From Anaerolineales bacterium (GTDB lineage: Bacteria > Chloroflexota > Anaerolineae > Anaerolineales > Villigracilaceae): a stretch of DNA of 50,419 bases. Below the pieces are notes generated by a model that searched no databases, was not told where the DNA came from, and saw only the letters and a list, made by a program, of their open reading frames with translations. Shown in pieces: positions 1-9,486 of the stretch. Location: contig JADLBX010000007.1 in NCBI GenBank assembly GCA_020847435.1, positions 1-50,419 of the forward strand, in the 5' to 3' direction. The translations under genes were made by a program, and so were the position numbers. Within the stretch, counting starts at the first letter, position 1. Each line of letters begins with the position of its first letter.

Positions 1-1198
<1,198 letters not shown>

Positions 1199-1199
1199 C

Positions 1200-1751
1200 G
1201 TGGAATCGAAGAAATCATTGTGGCAGTTTGTCAAAGATGGCTTGGTAGGCGTAGCTTTTGCATTAATCCCTTTTACGATATTTACGATAGTAATGATTTT
1301 TCAAAGACGAGGTTCTGACAATCTTGCATTCGAACTTTGGGTTTTTATCGGCATGATTCTTTTCTTCCAATATTCATACATCAGCCCCATGCCTGCTGTG
1401 ATTTTGATAGGATTTATCGGCACAGGCATTGGTGGGAAACTTCTTGAGAATGTCACCACTCGTTGGAGTTGGATCAAGCCTGCCCTAATCATTTCTGTTG
1501 TTTCATGGTTGATTGGTTACGTTTACTTCACAACGCTTGGTAATTCTGCTCCTAACACGCTTTGGAAAAGCACGGAGGCTAATATTGCGGTTGCTGTCAT
1601 TTCTATATGCGTTGGCGGATTAATTGCAAGCATTGCTGGGATACTATTCAACCCTACAAAAAGATTATTCCGACTAGTGATTGGATCTGTCGCCAGTATC
1701 GTCGTCGGGTATTTGATTGGATTCATGATATTTGCAGCCCAAACGAATTAG
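1200..1751 (+). CDS. Small polytopic membrane protein, function unknown
   Basis: 183 residues starting at a GTG one nucleotide after the ettA stop codon, so translation is probably coupled to ettA. The protein is strongly hydrophobic with about five to six predicted transmembrane segments (around residues 15-35, 42-58, 62-78, 92-112, 127-147 and 157-178) and short charged loops. I recognise no family motif. It looks richer in A+T than ettA. It is bracketed: the ettA tail ends just before it and a degenerate second copy of that tail begins 14 nt after its stop. That suggests it arrived with, or was placed by, the duplication. Coding potential is good (full-length membrane pattern, tight spacing); function is not assignable. 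Confidence 0.7.
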   Translation: MESKKSLWQFVKDGLVGVAFALIPFTIFTIVMIFQRRGSDNLAFELWVFIGMILFFQYSYISPMPAVILIGFIGTGIGGKLLENVTTRWSWIKPALIISVVSWLIGYVYFTTLGNSAPNTLWKSTEANIAVAVISICVGGLIASIAGILFNPTKRLFRLVIGSVASIVVGYLIGFMIFAAQTN

Positions 1752-1765
1752 ATTTATAGTATAGA

Positions 1766-1866
1766 TATGCCTCGGCAACTGGTCAGACTACGAATCCATG
1801 ATGCAAGAGAAATTTGGCAAAGACCTCACTCCGCATCGGGCGAAATATCGCACGTTGAAACGATAA
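1766..1866 (+). repeat. Second copy of the ettA 3' coding end (pseudogene fragment)
   Basis: This stretch repeats the last ~100 nt of ettA (about 1090-1198) with scattered, mostly synonymous-looking changes. It would encode [17 protein letters not shown] and onward to TLKR, then TAA at 1864-1866. No start codon or ribosome site goes with it. It lies directly behind the membrane-protein gene, so that gene is flanked by direct repeats of the ettA end. Confidence 0.9.
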
Positions 1867-1871
1867 CGTAC

Positions 1872-1889
1872 CGCAAACTTCAGTTTGCG
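1872..1889. repeat. Perfect 8-bp inverted repeat after ettA-tail copy 2
   Basis: CGCAAACT-TC-AGTTTGCG, immediately after the stop of tail copy 2. A slightly decayed version follows tail copy 3 at 2027-2044 (CGCAAA...TTTGCG), so the hairpin belongs to the repeated unit. No T-run follows, which makes it a REP-like hairpin more than a clear terminator. Confidence 0.75.
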
Positions 1890-1916
1890 CTTTGCAAGAG
1901 CGACATGAATGCGCTG

Positions 1917-1935
1917 CCCTGAGTTTATCGAAGGG
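1917..1935. repeat. REP-like motif CCCTGAGTTTATCGAAGGG
   Basis: An imperfect palindrome of the CCTGAGC-TTGTCGAAGGG type that recurs between genes in many bacterial genomes. It lies between ettA-tail copies 2 and 3. Confidence 0.6.
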
Positions 1936-1944
1936 TCGCGGTAC

Positions 1945-2044
1945 GCGAAATGTTGACGCAGGAAAAATTCGACAAGGATTTAACTCCGCATCGCGTGAAA
2001 TATCGCACGCTGAAACGATAACGTGCCGCAAACTTCAATTTGCG
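1945..2044 (+). repeat. Third copy of the ettA 3' end, with trailing hairpin
   Basis: A third, shorter copy of the ettA tail (equivalent to about [20 protein letters not shown]) with TAA at 2019-2021. It is followed by the same hairpin family (2027-2044) and by further sequence matching the region after copy 2. Copies 2 and 3 resemble each other beyond the stop codon, so the duplicated unit extends past the gene. Confidence 0.85.
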
Positions 2045-2087
2045 CTTCGCAAGGACAGACTGAGGTTTACAGCACAGAAACCCCTTT

Positions 2088-2390
2088 TTATGGCTTCCAG
2101 GAAAAATCGAGGTCAGAGCCTGTCAGCACGTCTCCTTGTTGAACGTCGCCTTGTTCTAGCTCCTTGAAGAGCGCGCCGATCGTATCGCCTGCTTGTGCGC
2201 GCGCCTGCACTTTGCGGTTGACCTCCACGCCGGACACTACAACTGTCCTGCTCAAACCTCCCTTTTGAATCCAAATCTCATCGCCGACACCGAGCGTACC
2301 GCTCTCGATTCGGCCAGTAACGACAGTCCCCCTGCCTTTGATTGAAAAAACCTCTTGTACAGTCATACGAAAAGTGGGATCAGCGGGCAT
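2088..2390 (-). CDS. Stand-alone EF-Tu domain II (translational GTPase beta-barrel) protein
   Basis: 100 residues matching only domain II of EF-Tu-type GTPases. Visible are [26 protein letters not shown], the VSGVEVNRK strand and the [23 protein letters not shown] tail. The G domain (Walker A, NKxD) and domain III are absent, so it cannot hydrolyse GTP. The frame has a clean start and stop with no matching fragments around it, so it looks like an intentional single-domain protein and not a broken tuf gene. Domain II normally contacts aminoacyl-tRNA and the ribosome; the role of the isolated barrel is unknown. ATG chosen at 2390; an in-frame ATG eight codons later is possible. Confidence 0.75.
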   Translation of the reverse strand: MPADPTFRMTVQEVFSIKGRGTVVTGRIESGTLGVGDEIWIQKGGLSRTVVVSGVEVNRKVQARAQAGDTIGALFKELEQGDVQQGDVLTGSDLDFSWKP

Positions 2391-2527
2391 AATCGTTTCT
2401 CGACATTCCTCTTAATAAAGTGGTGTGGCGGAGCGTGAGTCTATTGTACCCAGTCGGCGCGCAAGCTCCAAGGGATATGAAATCTCCCGGCATGGCTTTC
2501 TCAAGAACCGAAAGTGGGGATTTTCGG

Positions 2528-2604
2528 TACACGGATTTCACGGATCAAACGGAGCTTTTTGCGTTGCTTACGGAAGCAACCGTGTACTCTGTGTGTTCCG
2601 TGTA
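2528..2604. repeat. Short-period inverted repeat (TACACGGATTTCACGGA type)
   Basis: The left arm is made of CACGGA units about 9-11 nt apart (2528-2544). The right arm is its approximate reverse complement, with CCGTGTA and TTCCGTGTA (2580-2604). It sits in the gene-free stretch 2391-2912, which otherwise holds only the element at 2683 and a possible -10 box. Confidence 0.65.
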
Positions 2605-2682
2605 CAAAAGCGAGATTCCGTCAACCTTTCTTGAGAAAACCATAGATGTTGCAGCGGTTCTCTCAAAGCCGTAATGTTCTCA

Positions 2683-2716
2683 ACGCGAATACCGCGAATT
2701 CCCGAATGGCGCGAAT
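2683..2716. repeat. Dispersed CGCGAAT-unit repeat, copy 1
   Basis: Four CGCGAAT/CCGAAT units. The same 34-nt block occurs in reverse orientation at 30697-30730 with only about three differences, 28 kb away. Some flanking bases (GAATGAA, TTTTGAG-like) are also shared. Confidence 0.8.
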
Positions 2717-2821
2717 GAAATTTCGAGTTTTTTCTCAACTATGTGGCATAGAAGAACTTTTATACATCCATCTAGCCACTCCCTCGACACCCAACAAATC
2801 TTCCGCGCCAAAGCGGAGTAG

Positions 2822-2827
2822 TATAAT
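2822..2827 (+). promoter_or_regulatory. Possible -10 box (TATAAT) upstream of the histidine kinase
   Basis: A perfect TATAAT 85 nt before the chosen ATG at 2913. I see no convincing -35 at 16-18 nt, so this rests on the -10 alone. Confidence 0.4.
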
Positions 2828-2912
2828 CTTTAGCGCTTTCCCAATCAGCGGGGAACCGGTCGGTTAGTTGCAAGTGGGCCGGCGGCCAGCCGGCAATGTT
2901 CGATATTCAAAG

Positions 2913-4634
2913 ATGAAAACCAACCGCTCATTGCCCCCCCGCCGCCGTTCAGCCAAACCTGGACCGTGGAAAAACCTTAACCGCCGCACAGCAAGCGCCG
3001 CTGAGACTTTACGCGCCTCCCGCGAACGCTTTGCAAAGATCTTTACTGAAAGCCCGGCGGCGATGCTCGTGTCCAACACAGACGGAGAAATTGTCTTTGC
3101 CAACCGGCAGGCACACCGTCTGTTGGGATATACAGATGAAGAACTGATCGGCATGAACATTGAGCAATTAGTGCCAGAAGATAATCGTCTCTTGCACGTT
3201 CACAGCCGCGCCGTCTTCAACCAGAGACCCTCCGAACGGCCAATGCACGGACGCAATCTGCTGGCACAGCGCAAGGATGGCTCCCATTTTCCCGTTGAGA
3301 TTGGGCTTGTCCCACTGCAATTCAATGAAGGTCTGTTGACCCTGACGTCGCTGGTAGACCGTACCGAGCGCAGTCAGATCGAAGAGGAAGCCTATCGGCG
3401 CGCCAACGAGATCGCCTTGCTCTATCGTTTGAGCATGGCGCTAGCGGGAGGCGCAAACCTCAACCATGCCCTGCGCGCCTTCGTCGGCGAGCTCCGGCAG
3501 ATGATGAGCGTGGATGCCTTTCACACCGGGCTTTACGACCCGCAGACCGACCTGCTCACCTATTCCCTGTTTCTTAATCTGGACCAGGACCTCCAACCGC
3601 CGCCGCGCAATTTGCGCGCAGAACCCGGGCTGAGTTGGGAGGTCATCTCGAAGAAGAAAACGATTTACATTGAAGATGTCGCCGACCCCAAGCTCCGGGG
3701 CGCGTATCAATATGTCGTGATTGTTGATTTACCGATCCGCTCCTATCTCGGAGTCCCGCTGATGTTGCAGGACCGTGCGATCGGCGTCATGTCCGTCCAA
3801 TCGGTTCAACCCGGGGCGTATACGCAAAGCCAGATCCAATTGTTGGAGACGATCGCGGCGCAGGTTGTCGCCACCATCGAGCGCGCGCGCTTGCTCCAGC
3901 AACTGCAACAGGAACTCGACGAACGCCGGCTGTTGAACGAGGAACTCGAGAACAAGAACGCCGAGTTGGAACGCTTTGCCTACACCGTTTCGCACGACCT
4001 CAAATCTCCGCTGGTGACCATCAACGGCTTTCTTGGATTTCTGGAACAGTCTGCCAGAGCGGGAGAGATGGACCGCTTCCGGCGCGATAAAAAACGCATC
4101 GAAGGCGCGGTGCACCGGATGCAAAACCTGCTCAAGGAACTGCTCGAATTTTCGCGCATCGGGCGCATGATGAACGAACCGGTGGACGTCCCCTTTGCCG
4201 ATGTGGCGCAGGAGGCGCTGGAACTCGTCCACGGACAACTCGAGAAGCGCCGCGTCACCGTTCAGACCCAGCCCAGCCTGCCCGCCATCCGTGGCGACCG
4301 CCAGCGGCTGGTGGAAGTTCTGCAAAACCTGATTGACAACGCCGCCAAATACATGGGCAATCAGCCCAAGCCTCTCATTGAGATTGGACAGCGCGGCGAG
4401 GAACACGACAAACCGGTCTTCTTCGTCAAGGATAACGGCATGGGCATTCCTCGCGAATTTCAAGAACGCGTCTTCGGCCTCTTCAATAAATTGGACCCGC
4501 AAAGCGAAGGCTCGGGCGTTGGACTCGCCCTCGTGAAACGGATCGTCGAAATTCACGGCGGACGGATCTGGATTGAGAGCAAAACGGGACACGGGACGAC
4601 CTTTTATTTCACCCTGCCGCGCGCCTCACAGTAA
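2913..4634 (+). CDS. Orphan PAS-GAF sensor histidine kinase
   Basis: Cytoplasmic two-component sensor kinase of 573 residues. PAS domain about 36-150 (NTDGEIVFANRQAHRLLGY, then the PAC-like RKDGSHFPVEIGL). GAF domain about 165-325, ending SYLGVPLMLQDRAIGVMSVQ. A coiled coil about 325-355. HisKA domain with the phospho-acceptor His361 in FAYTVSHDLKSPL. HATPase domain with N-box NLIDNAAKY (about 472-480), G1 VKDNGMGIP (505-513), F-box VFGLFNKL and G2 GSGVGLAL (533-540). No transmembrane segment is visible, so it senses an internal signal through PAS or GAF. No response regulator lies next to it. I chose ATG 2913; an upstream TTG at 2868 would add 15 residues. All catalytic boxes are intact. Confidence 0.95.
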   Translation: MKTNRSLPPRRRSAKPGPWKNLNRRTASAAETLRASRERFAKIFTESPAAMLVSNTDGEIVFANRQAHRLLGYTDEELIGMNIEQLVPEDNRLLHVHSRAVFNQRPSERPMHGRNLLAQRKDGSHFPVEIGLVPLQFNEGLLTLTSLVDRTERSQIEEEAYRRANEIALLYRLSMALAGGANLNHALRAFVGELRQMMSVDAFHTGLYDPQTDLLTYSLFLNLDQDLQPPPRNLRAEPGLSWEVISKKKTIYIEDVADPKLRGAYQYVVIVDLPIRSYLGVPLMLQDRAIGVMSVQSVQPGAYTQSQIQLLETIAAQVVATIERARLLQQLQQELDERRLLNEELENKNAELERFAYTVSHDLKSPLVTINGFLGFLEQSARAGEMDRFRRDKKRIEGAVHRMQNLLKELLEFSRIGRMMNEPVDVPFADVAQEALELVHGQLEKRRVTVQTQPSLPAIRGDRQRLVEVLQNLIDNAAKYMGNQPKPLIEIGQRGEEHDKPVFFVKDNGMGIPREFQERVFGLFNKLDPQSEGSGVGLALVKRIVEIHGGRIWIESKTGHGTTFYFTLPRASQ

Positions 4635-4721
4635 AGCCGCAACCGGCCCGTAACCTGAACCATTTATCGCATTGCAATCCAGCCGGCAATAATTACGGGG
4701 TGATAAAATTCCACTTCGAGA

Positions 4722-7169
4722 ATGCCAATGCCGAAAGCCAAGCGCACACCCGCGCCCAAACCTAAAGCCAGGCGAAAATCGCCGCCCGCCAAAACAAAAA
4801 AAGAGCGCGCCGGCGCACCGCCCGCACGCGTCCGCGTGGCAGGCGGGAAAGCCCAACGCCCGGCGAGGCAGACCGAAGCGGCGCAAGAAGCGTTACGCGG
4901 GACGCGCAATCTCCCGGCTTGGGCGAGTTTCATCAAGGGCATTGATCTGTCTACGTGGCTTTTTGTCGGCGCGATCGTCCTCTATCTCGTCACGCGGCTG
5001 GTCGGGCTGACGCGCTATCCCATTTATTTTTTCACCGACGAAGCCTTCCAAACACAGACCATGGTCGAACTGATCGAGAGGGGTTATCGCGATGTGGACG
5101 GCGTAAAATTCCCAACCTATTTTGGCGCCGGCATGGGGCTGACGGTATATTTGCAGTGGCTACCGTACCTGCTGTTCGGAAAATCCGCGCTGGCTACGCG
5201 CGCCGTGTCTGCCGTCGTCACGGTCATTGCGGCAGTCGCGGTCGGCGTCAGCCTGCGCGCGGTATTCCAATTGAAATATTGGTGGAGCGGCGCGCTCTTC
5301 CTTGCCCTAACGCCCGCCTGGTTCCTGCATTCGCGCACCGCCTTCGAGACAGGCGTGTTCGCGTCGTTCTACGCCGGCGCGCTGTGCAGTTATCTCCTCT
5401 ATCGCTATCGTTCGCCCCGCTATTTATATCTCACGGTCGCGCTCGCGGCGCTGGCGTTCTACTCGTACAACGCGGCGCAAATGATCGTGCCTGCCACTGC
5501 GTTGGTCTTGTTCGTTTCCGATTGGCGTTATCACCTGCAACACCGAGGGAGCGCAGTGCGCGCGGCGTTCCTGCTCGCAGTTCTGGCGCTGCCCTATCTC
5601 CGTTATAAACTCGACCAGCCGGATTCCGCCGATGAGATCCTGCGCTTGTTGGGCTCCTACCTCGTTACAGACCTCTCAATCGCGCAGAAGGTTTCCTTTT
5701 ATATTTCCGAATATTTTTTCGGGTTGAGCGCGTATTACTGGTACATCCCCAACGACCGCGACCTGGTGCGTCACTTGATGAAGGATTACGGTCACATTAT
5801 GCTCGCCACGCTCCCGTTCGCGCTCCTGGGGCTGGCGTATATTTTGAGGAACCTGCGCGAGCCCGCCTGCCGCGCCCTCTTTCTAGTCCTGCTGGTCATC
5901 CCGTTGGGCGGGGCGCTGGTGCAAGTCAGCATCACGCGCGGCTTGGTGTTTACCATCCCCGCCGCGCTCCTGACGGCGATCGGGTTCGATCGCGTTTTAC
6001 GTTGGATCGAAAACCCGCGCGCAGCTTTGGAAGAATCGCCGCCCGCGTCAAACCCGACGGGGAGGCGGGTGGCGGCTTCCGTCGGCATTCTCCTCGCTGG
6101 GGCGGCGCTCGCCTTCTTCCTCGATCGAACCGTTGACCGCGTCTCCATCGCGGCGCTTGCCATCCTGCTCGGCTTTCATGGGTTGGGGCTGTTTGACAAA
6201 CTCAAAGGATGGATGCGCGATCGTTTCACCGGCTGGAAAATCTCACAGGCGTTTCTGGCGCTCGCCGCGTTTGGCGTTCTATCCGTTGCCAATATCCGCT
6301 TGCTCACCGACGCGCTGAAGAACGGCGCCGATTGGTGGACGAATTACAGCATGGACGGAATGCAATACGGCGCGTTCCAGATCTACGACGCGATCGAGGA
6401 CTATCACCAGCGACAACCGGAGACCGAATTCATCTTCTCTCCCAATTGGACGAACGGCGCAGATGTATTGAACCGCTTCTTTCTTGGCGTCCCACCCTGG
6501 CTCAAAAGCGGAAACATCGAAGGCTACCTGCAACGGAAACGCCCGCTGGATGAAAACACGCTCTTCATCATGCTCCCGGATGAATACGCGACGACGCTTG
6601 CAAGCCCCAAATTCACCGATGTGCGCGTGGAGCAGATCGTCCGCAACCCAGACGGCACGCCGGCGTTCTACTTCGTCCGCCTGCGCTACGCGGAGAACAT
6701 AGACGAGGTCTTCGCCGCGGAGCAGGCGGAACGCGCGGTCTTACGCGAGGCGGTCATCAATGTGGAGGGGCAACGCGTGGGCGTCCGATTCTCGTACCTG
6801 GATGCGGTTGACCAGGCTCATTCGGTCCAGGAGCTCTTCGATCATGATCGTTTCACGCTCGCCAAAACCCTTGAAGCAAATCCGTTCATCCTCGAAATGA
6901 CTTTCCCCGCGCCGCGCACCATCCGCGGCTTCTCGATCACCGTTCACACCGTAGACGCGCAGATCGTCATCCATTGCTACTCCACGTTGGATGCCGAACC
7001 TGTCACATACGCCTTTGAAGGCATCGGCTCAGACGATGCCCCCACGCTTACCTTTGAATTTCCCGAACCGACTCAGGCGCAATTCCTGCATTTTGAAATG
7101 CTCGACCCGCATTCGCCGCCCCCGGCGCAGATTCACATCTGGGAGTTGACGTTCGCGTTCAACGATTGA
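4722..7169 (+). CDS. Large GT-C-fold membrane glycosyltransferase with C-terminal extracytoplasmic domain
   Basis: 815 residues. Residues 1-60 are a Lys/Arg/Pro/Ala-rich cytoplasmic tail. Then come about 11-12 transmembrane helices from about residue 78 (LFVGAIVLYLVTRLVGL). The first extracytoplasmic loop carries FFTDEAFQ, with the acidic Asp-Glu pair that GT-C enzymes of the PMT/ArnT/GT39 type use to handle a polyprenyl-phosphate sugar. From about residue 535 the chain is soluble: a mixed alpha/beta region, then an all-beta C-terminal part (about 690-815) that looks like a discoidin/carbohydrate-binding fold by strand pattern only. Likely role: transfer of a sugar from a lipid carrier to an envelope glycan, lipid or protein. 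Donor and acceptor cannot be read from sequence. It converges on the next gene over a strong terminator. Confidence 0.8.
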   Translation: MPMPKAKRTPAPKPKARRKSPPAKTKKERAGAPPARVRVAGGKAQRPARQTEAAQEALRGTRNLPAWASFIKGIDLSTWLFVGAIVLYLVTRLVGLTRYPIYFFTDEAFQTQTMVELIERGYRDVDGVKFPTYFGAGMGLTVYLQWLPYLLFGKSALATRAVSAVVTVIAAVAVGVSLRAVFQLKYWWSGALFLALTPAWFLHSRTAFETGVFASFYAGALCSYLLYRYRSPRYLYLTVALAALAFYSYNAAQMIVPATALVLFVSDWRYHLQHRGSAVRAAFLLAVLALPYLRYKLDQPDSADEILRLLGSYLVTDLSIAQKVSFYISEYFFGLSAYYWYIPNDRDLVRHLMKDYGHIMLATLPFALLGLAYILRNLREPACRALFLVLLVIPLGGALVQVSITRGLVFTIPAALLTAIGFDRVLRWIENPRAALEESPPASNPTGRRVAASVGILLAGAALAFFLDRTVDRVSIAALAILLGFHGLGLFDKLKGWMRDRFTGWKISQAFLALAAFGVLSVANIRLLTDALKNGADWWTNYSMDGMQYGAFQIYDAIEDYHQRQPETEFIFSPNWTNGADVLNRFFLGVPPWLKSGNIEGYLQRKRPLDENTLFIMLPDEYATTLASPKFTDVRVEQIVRNPDGTPAFYFVRLRYAENIDEVFAAEQAERAVLREAVINVEGQRVGVRFSYLDAVDQAHSVQELFDHDRFTLAKTLEANPFILEMTFPAPRTIRGFSITVHTVDAQIVIHCYSTLDAEPVTYAFEGIGSDDAPTLTFEFPEPTQAQFLHFEMLDPHSPPPAQIHIWELTFAFND

Positions 7170-7224
7170 TCCTTGAGGAAAACTGCGCGGAGAATCAAGC
7201 GGAAGGTCCGGCACAAGACGCGCA

Positions 7225-7258
7225 ATCGGGATGGAGCGCCGCTCCATCCCGATCTTTT
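7225..7258 (+). terminator. Rho-independent terminator
   Basis: A perfect 13-bp stem (7225-7237 with 7241-7253) with a GCC loop, followed by CTTTTAT. It lies 56 nt after the glycosyltransferase stop, between convergent genes. Confidence 0.85.
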
Positions 7259-7287
7259 ATCCGAACGAATTTGTTTCACCAGACCGG

Positions 7288-7854
7288 CTAGATGGGCTCC
7301 CGATCGCAATACAACTCGCTGACGACTTCTATGCTAATCGCTCCGGAAAACCGATCTTCGGCATTTGCCTGCACTTCGGCAAGCGTTTCGCCGTCCACCC
7401 AAAAAGTATCTACATCTCCATCGCCAAAATCAACCCGCACATCCGCGCCGGGTATCTGTCCGGTCGGGCAGGTAAGCGGAGTGGAAGAAGCCCCATCTTT
7501 TCCGCCCCTGCCGGCAGGGATGATCAAATTGAACGCCTGCCCCGCCAGATAAACGACGGCGGTCTGACCGACGTACTGCGTCAACCCCTTTTGCGCGTTA
7601 CAGATGATATGGTCTCCCTCCTCGCTCACCCAGCAGAACAGATCGTGATAATCCGAACCGACAAAAATACGGGCGTCCTTCAAATCCTTCTGGCGGTAAC
7701 CTTCCGCGGCAAAAATATATACGATGCCCTTCCCAACTACAAAAGACCGTCTTTCATACGTGATGATTCCCCCGGCGCGCGCACGGCTCACCTGCAAACC
7801 GAGCGCTGAAACCGTTATCACCAGCGACAGCAAACCTAAAAATAACTTTTTCAT
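7288..7854 (-). CDS. Secreted protein of unknown function
   Basis: 188 residues from the ATG at 7854, preceded by GGAGAA about 6 nt upstream; a longer frame to 7986 lacks a comparable ribosome site. The N-terminus is a classical signal peptide: MKK, a hydrophobic core LFLGLLSLVITVSALGL, then ARA-G as the probable signal peptidase I site. The mature part has a few cysteines (WVSEEGDHIICN, LTCPTG, LYCDRE) that could form disulfides, and a Gly/Asp-rich acidic stretch DFGDGDVDTFWVDG. I recognise no family. It lies downstream of the phosphatase-superfamily gene on the same strand with a 109-nt gap that contains no gene. Confidence 0.75.
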   Translation of the reverse strand: MKKLFLGLLSLVITVSALGLQVSRARAGGIITYERRSFVVGKGIVYIFAAEGYRQKDLKDARIFVGSDYHDLFCWVSEEGDHIICNAQKGLTQYVGQTAVVYLAGQAFNLIIPAGRGGKDGASSTPLTCPTGQIPGADVRVDFGDGDVDTFWVDGETLAEVQANAEDRFSGAISIEVVSELYCDREPI

Positions 7855-7963
7855 CAAATGTTCTCCGTTTCTTGTTGGATATGGACTGACACATACCCGA
7901 CCCTGTATCCTCGATAGGGTTACACGGAAAACCTTACAGAAGCCTTGCAAGCGACGGCGCTGT

Positions 7964-9445
7964 TCAAGGACAAAAATTGGGAACAAGCCTCAGCCGCTCA
8001 TGATCTTGATTCGGGGCGAAGTAACTCCGGTCCTCCAACAGCGGCAGGCTGGACTCGAAATACCGATTCAACACGACACGGAAACTGTTCACCGGTGAGA
8101 CGGTTGGATACAACGCCTCAGCCGCTTCGATGTCGGGCAGGTAATACGCGTTCAGGATCGGCATCCGCACGGATGGGTCGTTTGTCAGGTCGGGCGGCGG
8201 ACCGTGGTCGCCCTGCACGATGATGACCGGCGGCGCGTCCGATTCGCCTTGAAGGACGTCAATGACCTGCAAAATTTCGCGGTTGATATAAATGACCTGA
8301 TTGATATATGCATCCTCAAATTGCGCGCGAGTCGCGGTATCTGCGTTGAAGTCCAGCCATTCACCGTCCGCACCGAACGAGAAGGGCGGATGCGGGATGA
8401 CGAAATGCGCGAAGACGAAATATTTCCCTTCCCAGGTTGGGATTTCTTTCAAAGTCTGAATCATCGAAAGGACGCGCAGGCGGCGGGCTTCGCTGTACGG
8501 CGTGGTCTGTGAGTTGAGGCGGTCATAGTCGGTTACGACTCTCAACATGGTCGTATCGAGGAAGAGCGTTTCAAATTCGGTGAGCGTGGTAAAAGATTTT
8601 CCGTAATCGGGATACACGTCCGCGTCGGACCACTCGGTCATGCTCCAGCCAGTGGGGAAAGCGACGATAGAATATCCCCGCGCCTCGAACGCCGCGCGGA
8701 CCGCGCTGTGCTTCAACAGGGAAATCCGCTCCGCGTCGTCGGTCGCGCCGAGGGCGTCGAGGTAGTCGTAATTCAATGAAGAGGCAAGCGAATACAGCGT
8801 GTGGGCGTAATTGCTCTGACTACAATCCGCCACGTAGAATCCACGCGCGCGCAAGCCATAGATAAATTCGCTGTTGTCGAATCCGTACTCACGTTGCAAC
8901 ACATCCTGCCGCCCGTAGCCGTCGAGGATGATGTAGTACACGCCGGGCGTTGCGCTTGCGTTGTCGTTCACGTCCGCTGTTTGGGTTTGTAACGCCGCGT
9001 CGGAAATGGATTGTTGAACGAGGTTGGAAACGATGGTGAACGATGGATAGATCAAAAGAAAAATCGAAATGAGATTCAATGGATAGGTGAACGAGTCGAG
9101 TCGCTTCACTTTGCGGACGATCCAAACAACGGCGAGCAAACCGATCAAGCAGAACAGCGGGAAAAGGATTCGGTGGCGGAATACTTCCGCCTTGCCCTCG
9201 AACGCGGCGTAGACCTGTCCGTAGGTGAAAAAGAGGAAGAGGAGCGAGGCAGACGTCCCTGCGGAAAGATGCGGGTTTCCAGTCAGGCGCAGAAAAATCC
9301 AAAAGAGAATCCCCGCGAGGGCGAGCGAAAAAATCAGCGGGCGCGTCGTCTCGCCGATGAAGATCTGCCCGATGTTGACGGCGGCGAGTGAGACGACGGA
9401 AAACGCGGCGAAGAGGAACGGGTAGAGCGGAATCTTCTTGAGCAT
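7964..9445 (-). CDS. Membrane-anchored alkaline-phosphatase-superfamily protein (sulfatase/LtaS-like), paralogue 1
   Basis: 493 residues. About five transmembrane helices fill residues 1-135, followed by an extracytoplasmic catalytic domain. Superfamily metal ligands are recognisable: IILDGYGRQDVL at the start of the domain and IVQGDHGPP near the end, plus HFVIPHPPF. A Ser/Thr in SNYAHTLYSLASSLNYDYL is the probable nucleophile; the sulfatase formylglycine motif (C/S-x-P-x-R) is not seen. The architecture matches lipid-dependent phosphoglycerol or phosphoethanolamine transferases (LtaS, OpgB, EptA) as well as exo-sulfatases, so the transferred group is undetermined. A close paralogue lies in the nonulosonate cluster (16527-18125), sharing GYGRQDVL, RGFYVAD, QGDHGP and PVNSFRV blocks. 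Confidence 0.8.
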   Translation of the reverse strand: MLKKIPLYPFLFAAFSVVSLAAVNIGQIFIGETTRPLIFSLALAGILFWIFLRLTGNPHLSAGTSASLLFLFFTYGQVYAAFEGKAEVFRHRILFPLFCLIGLLAVVWIVRKVKRLDSFTYPLNLISIFLLIYPSFTIVSNLVQQSISDAALQTQTADVNDNASATPGVYYIILDGYGRQDVLQREYGFDNSEFIYGLRARGFYVADCSQSNYAHTLYSLASSLNYDYLDALGATDDAERISLLKHSAVRAAFEARGYSIVAFPTGWSMTEWSDADVYPDYGKSFTTLTEFETLFLDTTMLRVVTDYDRLNSQTTPYSEARRLRVLSMIQTLKEIPTWEGKYFVFAHFVIPHPPFSFGADGEWLDFNADTATRAQFEDAYINQVIYINREILQVIDVLQGESDAPPVIIVQGDHGPPPDLTNDPSVRMPILNAYYLPDIEAAEALYPTVSPVNSFRVVLNRYFESSLPLLEDRSYFAPNQDHERLRLVPNFCP

Positions 9446-9474
9446 GACCAGCGCTATTTTACACGGTTACGAAG

Positions 9475-9480
9475 TACAAT
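9475..9480 (+). promoter_or_regulatory. Possible -10 box placed for leaderless transcription
   Basis: TACAAT ends 6 nt before the ATG at 9487. The same spacing is seen at other starts in this window. It lacks the TGn extension, so it is weaker than those. Confidence 0.35.
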
Positions 9481-9486
9481 TTGGGC

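Noticed and set aside
1783..2031. Minus-strand 82-codon frame in the ettA-tail repeat region
   Set aside because: Lies entirely in duplicated ettA tail and repeats on the opposite strand; no coding features.
2088..2390. Pseudogene remnant of tuf
   Set aside because: The frame is intact, covers exactly one domain and no neighbouring G-domain or domain III fragments exist.
3729..4592. 287-codon minus-strand frame inside the histidine kinase gene
   Set aside because: It is a mirror of a well-supported kinase with all catalytic boxes; the translated frame has no family features. A high-GC antisense shadow.
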